Source: Bagarius yarrelli (taxonomy: Eukaryota > Chordata > Actinopteri > Siluriformes > Sisoridae). Taken from it: a DNA stretch of 64,000 bases. This document shows positions 39,601 through 46,145 of this stretch, piece by piece. The translations under genes were made by a program, and so were the position numbers. The stretch covers positions 6,841,597 to 6,905,596 of the forward strand of contig VCAZ01000001.1 of NCBI GenBank assembly GCA_005784505.1. The letters are read 5' to 3'. A model generated the notes under the pieces. It was not told the origin of the DNA. It did not search any database and was given only the letters and a program-made list of their open reading frames with translations. Within the stretch, counting starts at the first letter, position 1, and the number at the start of each line of letters is the position of its first letter.

Positions 39601-40207
39601 TCTGTATGTTGTAAAATGATTAATACAATTAAAATTAAAATGGTTTGTTCATAATAACTTACATAAATTAACTAATGTGCTATTACTACTATCTCTAACA
39701 TACTTTTACATTTCTCACACACACACCCAAATACCCCTCCACACACACACACACATGCACGAACACAACCATATTAGCTTTTTTATATATATAAAATTAC
39801 TGTTATTCCTTCTTAATCTTGCAATTAAAATACTTTGGGTCATTAATACTAATGGCCACAGTGCACAGTAGATTGACAGACTGAACGAACCGTTCAAATA
39901 AGAGTAGTAAGAGATACACACATTAATGGCATCTGACAGCAGTGATGCAGATGATTACCGGTCAATCAATTTGTAGATTCAGTGATGTGTTTTATCACCT
40001 TTTTATAACAGTGAACAGAACACAAGATCTTTATTAGTTACAAATTCCTGTGATTTTTTACAGCTTTTTCTGGTATCAAATGGGGGCAAATTTGTGAAGA
40101 AGACTCTGATCGGTGAGGCCTACGTGTGGCTTGACAAGGTGGACCTGCGGAAGCGAGTGGTCAGCTGGCACAAGCTGCTGGCCACCACAGCCCAAATCCA
40201 GTCATAG
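5512..40207 (+). CDS. pclo: Piccolo, presynaptic cytomatrix protein (3' part of gene, 22 constitutive-type exons)
   Basis: Piccolo is a giant scaffold of the presynaptic active zone that organises vesicle clustering, actin and Munc13/RIM/ELKS complexes. Exons read from splice sites: 5512-7917, 8044-12250, 12530-14070, 14447-16496, 18790-18866, 19106-19181, 20756-20881, 23452-23560, 23654-23718, 24944-25143, 25303-25353, 25454-25584, 27681-27707, 28051-28144, 29931-30002, 30093-30330, 31306-31494, 35221-35365, 35712-35767, 36653-36787, 37987-38132 and 40064-40207. Their phases all match and they sum to 12,285 nt, an exact multiple of three. Domain order is end of a Cys4 zinc finger, disordered region, coiled coil, PDZ, C2A, linker, C2B. 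The C2 domains separate it from Bassoon, which lacks them. About 1,000 N-terminal residues (Q domain, zinc finger 1) are expected upstream of the window, judging from a mammalian length near 5,100. The identification is firm; whether it is paralogue a or b is not resolved. Confidence 0.95.
8044..12250 (+). CDS. pclo: pclo giant exon: acidic, SH3-type proline-rich and DLT-motif region
   Basis: A single exon of 4,207 nt entered at ccttgcag (phase 0) and left at AAAGCAG|GTCAGT (phase 1) after GAVDLTSGKM. The first half is acidic, with Ser/Glu-rich blocks (TIEDSSEEDELREEEELL) and a [21 protein letters not shown] segment that resembles the conserved Piccolo-Bassoon homology stretches. A Pro-rich core lies around 10441-10760 with PVPPKP, PPPLPPPTLPKP and PPPVPPKP motifs of the SH3-binding type. 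The C-terminal part repeats short hydrophobic-Asp-Leu-Ser/Thr motifs, including PVDLT at 11938-11952. A GYRDDHYQFNRSPYGMRG block near 12050 looks strongly conserved. No folded enzyme domain is visible; the exon is a scaffold region. Confidence 0.92.
12530..14070 (+). CDS. pclo: pclo exon: coiled coil and QTD-motif region
   Basis: The exon starts after ttttaacag and completes a Gly codon split with the previous exon, giving GEAVDYSSKSTG, which matches the Piccolo pattern. From about 13060 to 13365 lies an uninterrupted Glu/Gln/Leu heptad region of about 100 residues, the coiled coil which in mammalian Piccolo contacts ELKS/CAST and Munc13 (family knowledge). Then come four QTD motifs (13423, 13510, 13642, 13681), a basic RRRSR-type stretch, and Ser-Pro-rich sequence (SPKRRPSPLE, PPKSPKV) suited to proline-directed phosphorylation. 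It ends TACTCT|GTGAGTA in phase 0. The open frame past 14070 is intron read-through. Confidence 0.92.
14447..16496 (+). CDS. pclo: pclo exon: second helical segment, Tyr/Ser-rich region
   Basis: Entered after ttatctggcag in phase 0 with GKGSPSSTPTGTQKK. A charged helix of about 80 residues follows (ILQDIDRELDLVERESSKLRKKQAEL region, 14600-14820), predicted coiled coil. Then a Tyr/Gln/Ser-rich stretch (YGKYSQYHYPQYQQ), several SxxSxY-like repeats, a Ser/Arg-rich block (SRSRPSSRPSSMYG) and the ending DDLQGTMSDSE at donor GTGAAG|GTAATT (phase 1). The frame beyond 16496 is intron. Upstream in-frame sequence (14327-14446) is also intron because a clean acceptor precedes GKG. Confidence 0.9.
16721..16767. 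repeat. (AT)n microsatellite
   Basis: Pure AT dinucleotide run followed by interrupted copies up to about 16780, inside a pclo intron. Confidence 0.95.
17667..17735 (+). CDS. pclo: candidate 69-nt pclo cassette exon (phase 1-1)
   Basis: The segment is bounded by ggttacag and GACG|GTAGAG, is 69 nt long, and is open in the frame required by the flanking exons. It would add 23 residues, beginning ALSESLVGLNRDD, between SDSE and AYHLRREE. Skipping it yields the SDSEAYHLRREE junction I recognise from mammalian Piccolo, so it would be an optional exon. The acceptor tract and the donor are only moderate. No homologue was recognised. Confidence 0.5.
18790..18866 (+). CDS. pclo: pclo exon: AYHLRREETDWFDKPRE segment
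   Basis: This 77-nt exon sits between tttctaaag and GACAG|GTAGAG. With the split Ala codon it encodes AYHLRREETDWFDKPRE followed by DGQGLDRRQ, a signature Piccolo segment just before the PDZ domain. Phase 1 in, phase 0 out. Confidence 0.9.
19106..19181 (+). CDS. pclo: pclo exon: PFPHARIKLQRDPKDRSVSG segment before PDZ
   Basis: This 76-nt exon lies between ggtgcag and GTCAG|GTAAAT. It encodes IKSQQYPFPHARIKLQRDP then KDRSVS and the first base of a Gly codon. The FPHARIK-RD-KD-SVSG pattern is the conserved stretch immediately N-terminal to the Piccolo PDZ domain. Phase 0 in, phase 1 out. It is too short for simple ORF finding and was found by splicing logic. It is shorter at its N-terminal side than the mammalian counterpart as I remember it. 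Confidence 0.85.
19221..19818. mobile_element. MITE with short terminal inverted repeats
   Basis: The left end reads ggctcaatcccatttcta and the right end is its near-perfect reverse complement (tagaattgggattgggcc, about 19803-19817). Length is about 600 bp with no transposase frame. The termini resemble non-autonomous hAT-type elements common in fish. No convincing target-site duplication is visible. It sits in the intron just upstream of the PDZ exon. Confidence 0.65.
20371..20604 (+). mobile_element. tRNA-derived SINE, type B
   Basis: The head carries A-box-like gtggcttagtggttagcac and B-box-like ggttcgattcc. The body is followed by a tail ending in gaatgaataaa. A headless relative lies at 22417-22652, with the same gattctaaattgcc core and gggatagactc motif. 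Confidence 0.75.
20756..20881 (+). CDS. pclo: pclo exon: PDZ domain, first part
   Basis: The exon opens after gcttgcag and encodes GNGLGIRIIGGKEVPG then SDGEIGAYVAKVLPGGTAEQ, ending VEG with GGAAG|GTAAGA (phase 1). GLGI is the carboxylate-binding loop of the PDZ fold. In mammals this PDZ domain binds cAMP-GEFII (Epac2) and RIM2 (family knowledge). The open frame upstream from 20680 is intron. Confidence 0.93.
22417..22652 (+). mobile_element. SINE type B, 5'-truncated
   Basis: Begins near ggtttcctcccacagtcc, shares the gattctaaattgcc core and gggatagactc motif with the copy at 20371, and ends gaatgaataaataaa. The tRNA-like head is missing. It is flanked loosely by two short ttagggttaggg stretches (22359 and 22700). 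Confidence 0.65.
23174..23260 (+). other. exon-like 87-nt segment, possible poison exon of pclo
   Basis: Preceded by accctgcag and followed by the strong donor GTAAGTG, open in the phase dictated by the upstream PDZ exon, encoding GMPTLYRRVGALRRRKRAYL and about nine more residues. Joining it to the next PDZ exon would create a TGA across the junction, so inclusion would truncate Piccolo inside PDZ. The acceptor has a poor pyrimidine tract. It may be chance. Confidence 0.35.
23452..23560 (+). CDS. pclo: pclo exon: PDZ domain, second part
   Basis: Entered after ctgttta-g; completes Gly and reads MQVLEWNGIYLSSKTYEEVQ, ending ELCVRL at ACT|GTAAGT (phase 2). The VLEWNGI and SKTYEEVQ patterns are the second half of the Piccolo PDZ domain. 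Confidence 0.93.
23654..23718 (+). CDS. pclo: pclo exon: DLNMLSDSEGSHLDIHE segment
   Basis: This 65-nt exon after ctaattag encodes (L)DLNMLSDSEGSHLDIHEQ and ends ACAG|GTAGAT in phase 1. It matches the Piccolo stretch just after the PDZ domain. Confidence 0.9.
24944..25143 (+). CDS. pclo: pclo exon: PDZ-C2A linker
   Basis: After gctgtgtgtag the exon encodes ERPPRSPGVDPKQLAAELQK then a Ser-rich low-complexity linker ending PGQPASPSVSKKRHSK at AAG|GTGCTT (phase 0). The SPGVDPKQLAAELQKVS block is a Piccolo signature. Confidence 0.92.
25154..25173. repeat. (CA)n microsatellite
   Basis: CA run starting about ten bases after the donor of the PDZ-C2A linker exon. Confidence 0.9.
25303..25353 (+). 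CDS. pclo: pclo exon: HPITGEIQ, entry to C2A
   Basis: This 51-nt exon, flanked by tgactag and CCAG|GTAAAC, encodes TSEATKTPSHPITGEIQ. Mammalian Piccolo has SHPITGEIQ directly before the first C2A strand. Confidence 0.92.
25454..25584 (+). CDS. pclo: pclo exon: C2A domain, first part
   Basis: After ttttgtag the exon reads LQINYDKQLGNLIVHVLQAR then [20 protein letters not shown] and PGRG. This is the N-terminal half of a type I C2 domain, with the loop 1 aspartates (RDNNGYSDP) that coordinate Ca2+. It ends GAGG|GTACGA in phase 2, allowing direct joining either to the 27-nt microexon or to the exon at 28051. A Lys-Gln pair (DKQLGN) appears where I recall DLGN in mammals. Confidence 0.94.
26186..26862. 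mobile_element. hAT-like MITE with a nested SINE
   Basis: Ends share the inverted motif catttacactgca (5' near 26190; 3' as tgcagtgtaaatg near 26840). The body repeats clipped motifs such as atctgat and tccgat. The element at 62711-63483 shows the same termini and body. A SINE (26338-26520) interrupts it. Confidence 0.7.
26338..26520 (+). mobile_element. tRNA-derived SINE, type A, nested
   Basis: Shows ggttaaggttggact, B-box-like ggttcgattcc, tgctgggcccctg, cccttaacc, and a ctctggataag tail. It sits inside the hAT-like MITE, so it inserted later. Confidence 0.75.
27397..27422. repeat. (CA)n microsatellite
   Basis: CA dinucleotide run in the intron upstream of the C2A microexon. Confidence 0.95.
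27564..27603. repeat. (CA)n microsatellite close to the C2A microexon
   Basis: A 40-nt CA run ending about 77 nt before the 27-nt microexon. CA repeats near exons can recruit hnRNP L, so it could influence inclusion (inference). Confidence 0.95.
27681..27707 (+). CDS. pclo: pclo 27-nt C2A microexon
   Basis: A nine-codon exon between atccccacag and GCCAG|GTATGT. Phase 2 at both sides, so it is removable without frame change. Spliced, it gives GQVMVVQNASAENK; skipped, GRGAENK. The encoded QVMVVQNAS matches the mammalian Piccolo C2A alternative insert, which switches C2A conformation and Ca2+ affinity (family knowledge). Its size, phase and sequence together make the call strong. Confidence 0.92.
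28051..28144 (+). CDS. pclo: pclo exon: C2A domain, middle
   Basis: After ttcattgcag: AENKRRSKHAQKSLNPEWNQ then TVIYKNIHLEQ, ending ACAG|GTAAAC (phase 0). The RRSKHAQKSLNPEWNQTV pattern is the basic strand and SLNPEWN turn typical of C2 domains. Confidence 0.94.
29931..30002 (+). CDS. pclo: pclo exon: C2A calcium loop 3
   Basis: This 72-nt exon encodes LKKKTLEVSVWDYDKCSSND then FLGE. The WDYDxxxxND pattern supplies the loop 3 aspartates of a Ca2+-binding C2 domain. Phase 0 on both sides. Confidence 0.94.
30024..30042. repeat. short (TA)n repeat
   Basis: TA run in the small intron between the loop 3 and VLIDLS exons. Confidence 0.85.
30093..30330 (+). CDS. pclo: pclo exon: end of C2A and basic linker
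   Basis: Starts VLIDLSNTVQLDNMPHWLPL, the last C2A strands. It continues into a His/Ser-rich basic linker ending KSSVIKSRSHGIFPDPAK at CAAGG|GTAGGT (phase 1). The VIKSRSHGIFPDP motif is characteristic of Piccolo and also resembles RIM linkers. Confidence 0.93.
31306..31511 (+). CDS. pclo: pclo exon with two ends: splice donor at 31495 or stop at 31509 (short isoform)
   Basis: After ctgttttag the exon encodes DTTVPTIEKSHSSPSTSK, matching the VPTIEKSHSSP stretch of Piccolo. Donor CCAA|GTAAAC at 31495 (phase 1) continues to the C2B exons. If unspliced, the frame reads on as SKRRK and stops at TAA 31509-31511. That TAA lies inside an AATAAA hexamer (31507-31512), and a T/GT-rich stretch follows at about 31557-31610. 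This would yield a Piccolo ending after C2A and lacking C2B, as described for short mammalian isoforms. Confidence 0.88.
31507..31512 (+). promoter_or_regulatory. candidate intronic polyadenylation signal
   Basis: Canonical AATAAA overlapping the stop codon of the short pclo reading frame, followed by a T-rich and (GTT)n-rich element about 45-100 nt downstream. Confidence 0.55.
32726..32839 (+). CDS. pclo: candidate 114-nt pclo cassette exon in C2A-C2B linker
   Basis: Lies between gcgtagcag and CAGAG|GTGAGA. The length is 38 codons, phase 1 on both sides, open in the frame set by the exons at 31306 and 35221. It would encode VLTIQTAPSNTPGNEISDGH and LTLRKAMSEERPQRNR. The region is more GC-rich and codon-like than its surroundings. 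The acceptor has an imperfect pyrimidine tract, and another AG (catacag, 32742) is near. I do not recognise the peptide with certainty. Confidence 0.5.
33623..33652. repeat. (ATT)n microsatellite
   Basis: Trinucleotide run in the large pclo intron. Confidence 0.9.
34612..34800. mobile_element. Tc1/mariner-type MITE relic
   Basis: Left part ttggccaaatgtttatagacacc and right part ggtgtcccgacacttttgtc are degenerate inverted copies, about 180 bp, with no coding potential. This resembles short non-autonomous Tc1-like elements of fish. Confidence 0.5.
35221..35365 (+). CDS. pclo: pclo exon: Ser/Glu-rich C2A-C2B linker
   Basis: After ttcaaaacag, in phase 1: SRSHRSADAPVTAASLDSGL then SGSAFSLLEEEEEETNG and VPRL/F, ending AGATT|GTAAGT (phase 2). 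Aligns loosely with the NHRPAESSVSTGSSGSSFGSG linker of mammals. An alternative acceptor ten bases on (cgcag) would give a premature stop and is rejected. Confidence 0.85.
35456..35618 (+). mobile_element. tRNA-derived SINE, type A
   Basis: Head gtagtgcagtggttaagg, gctgggcccctgagc core and gctctggataaaggcgtctg tail; member of the family seen through the window. Confidence 0.75.
35712..35767 (+). CDS. pclo: pclo exon: short linker before C2B
   Basis: This 56-nt exon after ttcaccaag completes Phe and reads GKVPNGTDVIKSVHGETE, ending AGAGG|GTAAGC in phase 1. It corresponds to the RIGKMGQNGQ region of mammalian Piccolo. Confidence 0.85.
36653..36787 (+). CDS. pclo: pclo exon: C2B domain, first part
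   Basis: After cgtgtttag: GKTQVMGEIKIALKKEMKTE then GEHLVLEILQCRNITYKFKT and PDHLP, ending CCAG|GTACCT (phase 1). TQVMGEIKIALKKEMK is a near-invariant C2B start in Piccolo and RIM proteins. Confidence 0.94.
37332..37797 (+). mobile_element. 5' part of a Tc1-like transposon
   Basis: A long non-coding 5' segment leads to an open stretch reading MMKSKELSEAFRKKIVAAYE then SGKGFKKISRLF, the N-terminal DNA-binding helix-turn-helix of a Tc1-type transposase. The remaining transposase and the catalytic triad are absent, so it is a truncated, inactive relic. It sits in the intron between the two first C2B exons. Confidence 0.75.
37987..38132 (+). CDS. pclo: pclo exon: C2B domain, middle
   Basis: After ttgaacag: DMYVKLYVVNIATQKRIIKK then KTRVCRHDREPSFNETFRFC and MNPTGHSIQ, ending CAG|GTGAAG (phase 0). 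The KKKTRVCRHDREPSFNETF stretch is the polybasic C2B strand shared with RIM. Confidence 0.95.
38962..39465 (+). mobile_element. Tc1/mariner relic with transposase C-terminal fragment
   Basis: Terminal inverted motifs tacactatactgccaaacg and ttttggcaatatagtgta. Inside, around 39198-39300, one frame reads NATEHLWDKLEHQLHPK, matching the NPIEHLWD block that carries the third catalytic acidic residue of Tc1 transposases, then stops. Internally deleted and inactive. Confidence 0.7.
40064..40207 (+). CDS. pclo: pclo terminal exon: end of C2B and stop
   Basis: After gattttttacag: LFLVSNGGKFVKKTLIGEAY then VWLDKVDLRKRVVSWHKLLA and TTAQIQS, stop TAG at 40205-40207. Loop 3 reads SNGGKF without the aspartates needed for Ca2+, consistent with the Ca2+-independent Piccolo C2B. 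Length from acceptor to stop is exactly 48 codons. Confidence 0.95.
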   Translation, partial: LFLVSNGGKFVKKTLIGEAYVWLDKVDLRKRVVSWHKLLATTAQIQS

Positions 40208-40521
40208 AAAACATCGGACAGAGCACAGTAGTTTAACACACAAACAAACACATACATACACACACTTTACAGGCTATAGAGAGGTTCCCACAGTGAGAAT
40301 CTTAATCCTATGATTTTGAAGGATCGTGCTAATCTGTACTTATATGATGTAGGAAATAGATAAGCAGGAAGTGTGCTGCTCACATGCGTGTTTACTGCAT
40401 TTATTATGGGGTTAAAGGTCAATCTTAAGCAGGAAGTAGAGCAAACCAGGATAATGGGTTGTGTATGTGTAGTGATGATTTCTGTTCATCTGTAAACACA
40501 CACTCTGCAACAAGGCTTACT

Positions 40522-40524
<3 letters not shown>

Positions 40525-40569
<45 letters not shown>
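40525..40569. repeat. (GT)n microsatellite
   Basis: GT run of more than 40 nt in the putative pclo 3' UTR. Confidence 0.95.
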
Positions 40570-40571
<2 letters not shown>

Positions 40572-41329
40572 CGTAACATTAATAGTCACAAGTCCGAAAA
40601 GGCAGGATGGGAATAAATCTGTTACATTGCATTTTTTGGACATTTTACTGCCAGGTTCAGGTTTTTGAGCACATCACACAGAAATGATGCATCATTAACT
40701 TATCTCACTCTTAAAAAGGATTTATTTATGATTGTTTGCAGAAGGTGAATGGAAATTATTATATTATTTTTGTATGATAGATTAAAAGTCATTATTAGAG
40801 TCACATTTATCACTGTTATAATGTGTTGAAAGATATATTAGTGGATTTAAACTATATTTTAAAATATATTAGAGATATAAATAGCGGAAATATAATTCAC
40901 GTAGTGTTGTAGACATATGTTTGGCTGGTATCTACTTACACTTTCTTAAACAGAAATAACACCAAAGCCCTCGTGACATTTGATCTAGATTTGCAACATT
41001 TAGCGGTGTGTTAGGGGAGGGAGGATGGAGGGGTCGTTATGGTTTTAAGTATAAATAATTATCTACCAGAGAATTTTTTCGGGCTTTACATACTTCATGA
41101 AATTCCTTGGAGAATCAGACAGCTCAACTTTTCGAAACGGCTCCTCTATTTATCAGTATAGATGAATGTTGCCATAGGACATTACAAACCTTCAGGTCAA
41201 ACATTGTGATGTTCAGCACTGTCCTCATAGATGTTTTGCACTTTGTCTCTAGCATGTCTTGAATGTAATGTTCCATAGTGTAGATTATTGAGAGATCAAC
41301 AAAAAAAGGATATTATTCAGTCAAGGGAG

Positions 41330-41530
41330 ATATGGTAGCTCAGTAATTATGGTGTTGGTCTGCTGGTCTGCTGGTCTGCTGCTCAGTAGGTCATGAGTTT
41401 AATTCTGTGCACCACCAAGCTGCTGTTTCTAAGCCCTTAGGCAAGACCCTTAACTGTTTTAGTGGTATAAAACAATAAGATAAATGTTATTTGTACTGGA
41501 TGAGGAAATCTGCCAAATGCTTTAAATAAG
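41330..41530 (+). mobile_element. tRNA-derived SINE, type A, diverged
   Basis: Head atggtagctcagtaattatggtgttgg, then a triplicated ctgctggt unit, core accaccaagctg and gcaagacccttaac, tail ctggatgaggaaatctgccaaatgc. Confidence 0.7.
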
Positions 41531-44529
41531 TGTTGCCATGCCTGTTCTTTTTACCCCATTTTCTTAAATAGTAATATTATCAAATAAAGAACTTAGGCAC
41601 AATTTTAAAGGTCTAAAGAGAAAAAAAATCATGATTCTTGAACTGGGTCAAGTAAAAAAAACTATTTATATACAGATATTGTTAAATCATTAGTAAAGTT
41701 CAATTTTTTATTAGGTTCTCGAAATAATTACCATGTTTCTCTGGATTTTTTAATCCTAAATATCAACACAAGTCCAAAAATAATAGTACAAACTACAGCC
41801 AAAATTTAGAGGACACCTTACCGGCAAACCTATAACTGTGTCTTCCCCAAACTGGTGCCACAATGTTGGTAACACATATATTTGCCTTCCCTTCTTTAAT
41901 TAAAAAAAATGGTTGGAGTGGAAGAACTTTCATGCATTTTTCACTAATACGATCGCAGCTGAATGAGAAAATCCCCGCAGCCACATTTCCAGAGGTCTAT
42001 GATTATTATTAAAGTAAAAGTGAGGCTAAATCGGGAATAGAATAATCAAAAAACAGATTTGGATTTTACGGTCAGATGACAGTCATACAGTGTTATCTGA
42101 ACTCAACAATTATTTAAAACAATTGACTGAATCATATAACAATAATGACAAAAATGTCTTCTGAGTGGAAAAGAATGAGCTTTTTTATTCAAACAAGCAT
42201 CATTTTATGTTGTTCATAAAATAAATATGGAAATAAATGGATCAGCTTGGCAAACGCTTACAAAAGTCGGGTCAAGACTTTTCGGGTCTTTTTTTTTTTT
42301 TTTTTTACTGGATATTAAAGGATACTGAATGAATTACTGAAGTTTGATATCACTTTTTGTTTTTATTGTTTTGGAACTTTGTTGCCATACTCTGATTGCA
42401 GTGTGCACTTACATAATGTGCCATGTGTAAGGTTTATTTTTGTGTTTTTTTAAACTTCAACTGTCTTGATTAGTGGATGCCATATTCATTATAGTCATTA
42501 ACCTGGATATCAAAACCAGACTGATCAGTTCATTTGTTACAGGAATATAAATATGAAAGCCTGGTTATGGAAAGCTTTTAATCTGTGCCATATCCACAGG
42601 AAGTAAGCAATTCTATGCAACATAAATGCATCTGGTATATCGACTATTTTTGCGTTAGAGAAGCATTATGAATAAGAATTCTTTTATTATATTTTTCTAT
42701 GTGTTAATTTATGCTTGTTTTTTGTTTTGCTTTTTATATTATTTATTGCTTAATTCTTCTTGATTTTTCCTATGTTATGCTGCACTTAATATAACGATAG
42801 CACATTAAACCTTCACAATACCTTTACCTTCATCCAAAAGCTAGATTCCAAGAAAGTTTAGATGTATATACATAACCACCAATATCGACATGTCTTGTGA
42901 TGGGTGATGTACGTTGTGTGTTTACGAAGGTCTCGTGAGCTCCTGTTACATTTCCACATAACCAGATCGAATTGATGTGTTTATCGTCCATGTCATGTAC
43001 AAGATATTTTTATAACCTTCACATACCAACATGTTATGCATCACCTGCTCCTACGAACGATAGTCCATGCATACATTTTCTCTATTCGAATAATACTATT
43101 CATATATAATCACGCTGCTGCTTTCAACATTTACTGCATGTTTTTCCCCCACTTCACAATTGACACAGTAAACATAAGAGTATTTCTTATCCTTTAATTA
43201 AAACTAGCTTTTCTTTTATAAGCATAGGCTCTAATTTTCCAGTTCGTTACTAAGCATGTGTGAAAGCAAAGTGCAAGAGAGACTCTTTTGACACTCGTGT
43301 ACACATGCTACTTGAAAGGATATCAAATCTCCACGCTTTGCCTATGACCAACCCGACCCCGCCTACACAACAGACACAGAATTAAGCTGTGATGAGAAAC
43401 TTGACCCTGTTCACGCTGGTAGTATCAGGACACCTGTAATGTACTCACTTTGGATGTTGCATGTTTTGTTGGTGATTTGTCCATACTATTTTTGTGTCCA
43501 CATTCTGCTCTAAGAAACGGAAGATAACCTGACAAAATGTGTGTGTGTGCGGGGGTGGGGGGGGGACACAATAACTACAATGATCTGAAAATGTATACTG
43601 ACTGTACAAAGATATGCTTGTATAATCTGTCTGGTTTTCCACTCAATGTAAACTAAAAAAAAACAAAAAAAACAAAAAAATGATCTAATGTCATGGTTTT
43701 TGTGGTTGTACACAAACGGTATTGAAAAATTATGCAAATTGTGCTGTACAAAAGGCTGTTGCCCTAACAAGTCTAAATATTAAATAATGTATGTAATATT
43801 CTCACTGAGACTGAGTCTTGTTTAAACCACTTTTAAATAGGAATACAAATTCTTTTCTTTATAAAATGTATAGATTTGTCTTGTGGTTCTCTGATTTTCT
43901 CTTACCACATAGGTGGTATAGCTACATTCATTTGGTCCTGGATGCAAAACTACGTCTGTGTTTTGCTAGTGGGCGTAATTTTGCCAAGTAGGTTGTGATC
44001 TTGGATTAACATCCTTTGTTTATCCTGAATCAAAATTTTAGTTAACAAATCATAAGCATCTGATGTCATCAGTTTGTGCCGACCAAACCCGCCTCAATCC
44101 ATATCTGAATCCGCCCACAAACAAAAAAATGTTAATGGCTGATACTGGTAATTTATTGACTCTGGAATGATTTACTGACAATTACGATTTAGACAAGCTA
44201 CAACATTAATAAATTAAGACTGTATTGATTATGATATTAATAAATATAGACAGTAAATTATTAACAATCACTAATGAACAATTAACAAAAATGTTCTAAA
44301 ACCGTGAACCCATAGAACCACAATAGAGCAACATTCTTACTATAAAACAGGGTTTAGATTAAATCACAACCTTTTTAAATTTAACAATTACAAGCCATAT
44401 TTTTTAAATAATTTTTTTATATATAAAAAAATACATAAATACATTTTACTGCACACACACTAAAAAAATTATACATTTATATTACATTTTGGTCAGGGCC
44501 GGTCTAGGCTCTGGTGATGCCCTAGTCCC

Positions 44530-45767
44530 CCCGCCCAAATTTAAAAGGACATACAGAGGCTAAAAATCCAACTATCAAAGTAATTCTCCCATGTTGGGAG
44601 AAAGAAAGAGCTAAGAGTAAATGTTTTGCATGGGTCTCAGAGGATATAGCAAGGGAAATGCGATTAAATCTGAAAGCATATATTCCTGCAGTTCCATTAA
44701 CAGTAACTCCTCCATGGTTATTTCCCTCAGTATCCATTATCTACTAGAAAATAGTAATTTATTCAAAGATACAGAGAGTCTAACAATGGTGGTGGAGGAT
44801 AGGATTCAAACATTGTATTAAAATTATGTAGCAATATATACAGATGGATTCAAAGATCCCACAAAAAGAAAAGCATGTGCATTCATAATTCCATCTTTAC
44901 AAGTATCTAGCAATAGAAGAAACATCAGATCACCTGGCAGTTTATACAGTTGAGCTAATGGCAGTTGCAACAGCTCTTCTCTGGGTTATTTTGCGTTTAG
45001 ATTCAATTTCAGCGTTATTATCTGTGCGATGTTTTTCAGTCCAGAGTAGACAAAACATAGTTAATGAAATATATAAGACTCTATTTGGACTTCACAAGCT
45101 TAATATAGTGGTTACACTATAAGTTAAAGGTAATGAAATGGCTCATTGGCAAAGGAAGCAACTAGGCAGGACAACACAATGGACATTTTATCTAGCAAAA
45201 AAAGACATAAAGATTTAATTAAAAGTAAAATCATGAGTAAATGGCAGGAAAATGGAATAAAGGAAAACACAGGCAGACATCTTGATACCATCCAAAAGGA
45301 AGTGGGAAGGATGAGGAAGAAAGGGCGATGTACCAAGGAGGAAAGCATAATATCAAGATTTAGGCTGGGACACAAAAGACTAAATAAGACATTGCATCTC
45401 ATTGGGAAACATTCATCAGGTTTGTGTAAGTTTTGTCAGGAGAAGGAATCAAAGGAACATGTACTATTTCATTGTCAAAATATATTACGGAAAGGAAAAT
45501 ATTCAGGATGACATTACAGGAGAAGATAGAGGTAAAACAAATACTCGGTCAAACAGGAAATTATAGATCTTTAATTATATTTTTGAGAAAGACTACGTTA
45601 ATAAATAGAGTATAAATTAATTAATTGATATTATTATTAGTGGGTGTTTTTTTTTAAACTAACATATACGTTTGATAGTCCCTCTGGTCCACACTCCAGT
45701 GTAGTAGGTGGCGGTAATGCACCTTAACGTTGGATGCCACCCGCCATACAAAAGGAAGAAGAAACTC
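44530..45767 (+). mobile_element. decayed I/Nimb-like LINE, 3' half
   Basis: Frames broken by stops still read a VTPPWLFPSVS linker, an RNase H start YTDGFKDPTKRKAC near 44840, and a longer open stretch (45146-45511) ending with SRFRLGHKRLN and the knuckle LCKFCQEKESKEHVLFHC. The 3' end has gtaggtggcggtaatgcacc and an aagaagaaa-type tail. These are hallmarks of I/Nimb-clade non-LTR retrotransposons in fish. Multiple stops mean it is dead. Its 3' end lies about 45 bp upstream of the ankrd16 ATG. Confidence 0.8.
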
Positions 45768-45810
45768 CTGAATCTTGTTTATATGAATTGCAATAACATT
45801 TAGGGTTAAA

Positions 45811-46145
45811 ATGGCGGAGGAAAACACATCTAAACTCTTAATCAGACTGACGCAGGAAGGAAAATTGTGTAAAATAAAACAGCAAATAGAAGAAATCGGC
45901 GGAATAGATCAGTTAGTAAATGCACATTTTGGAAAATCTGGAGACACTCTGTTGCATTATGCAGCCAGACATGGACATTTAGACATTTTAAGGTATTTTG
46001 TGGACGGTTTGAACCTGGACGTCGAGCTGCACAATAACGATTATAAGCGCGCTTTACACGAGGCTTCTTCCATGAGTCACGAACATTGTGTTCGCTTCCT
46101 GATCGATAAAGGTGCAAAGATTGACTGTTTAAAAAAGGCAGACTG
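45811..46145 (+). CDS. ankrd16: ankrd16 exon 1
   Basis: Contains the start codon and ends AGACTG|GTAGGT in phase 2, splitting the Trp codon of ADW|TPLMM. Confidence 0.92.

Larger units (their letters stand above)
40208..44489 (+). other. pclo 3' UTR and intergenic region
   Basis: No gene is visible. It holds a candidate polyA hexamer AATAAA at 40612-40617, a long (GT)n run (40525-40569), a type A SINE (41330-41530), a poly-T stretch near 42290 and several more AATAAA hexamers further on. The exact 3' end of pclo cannot be placed from sequence alone. Confidence 0.6.
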
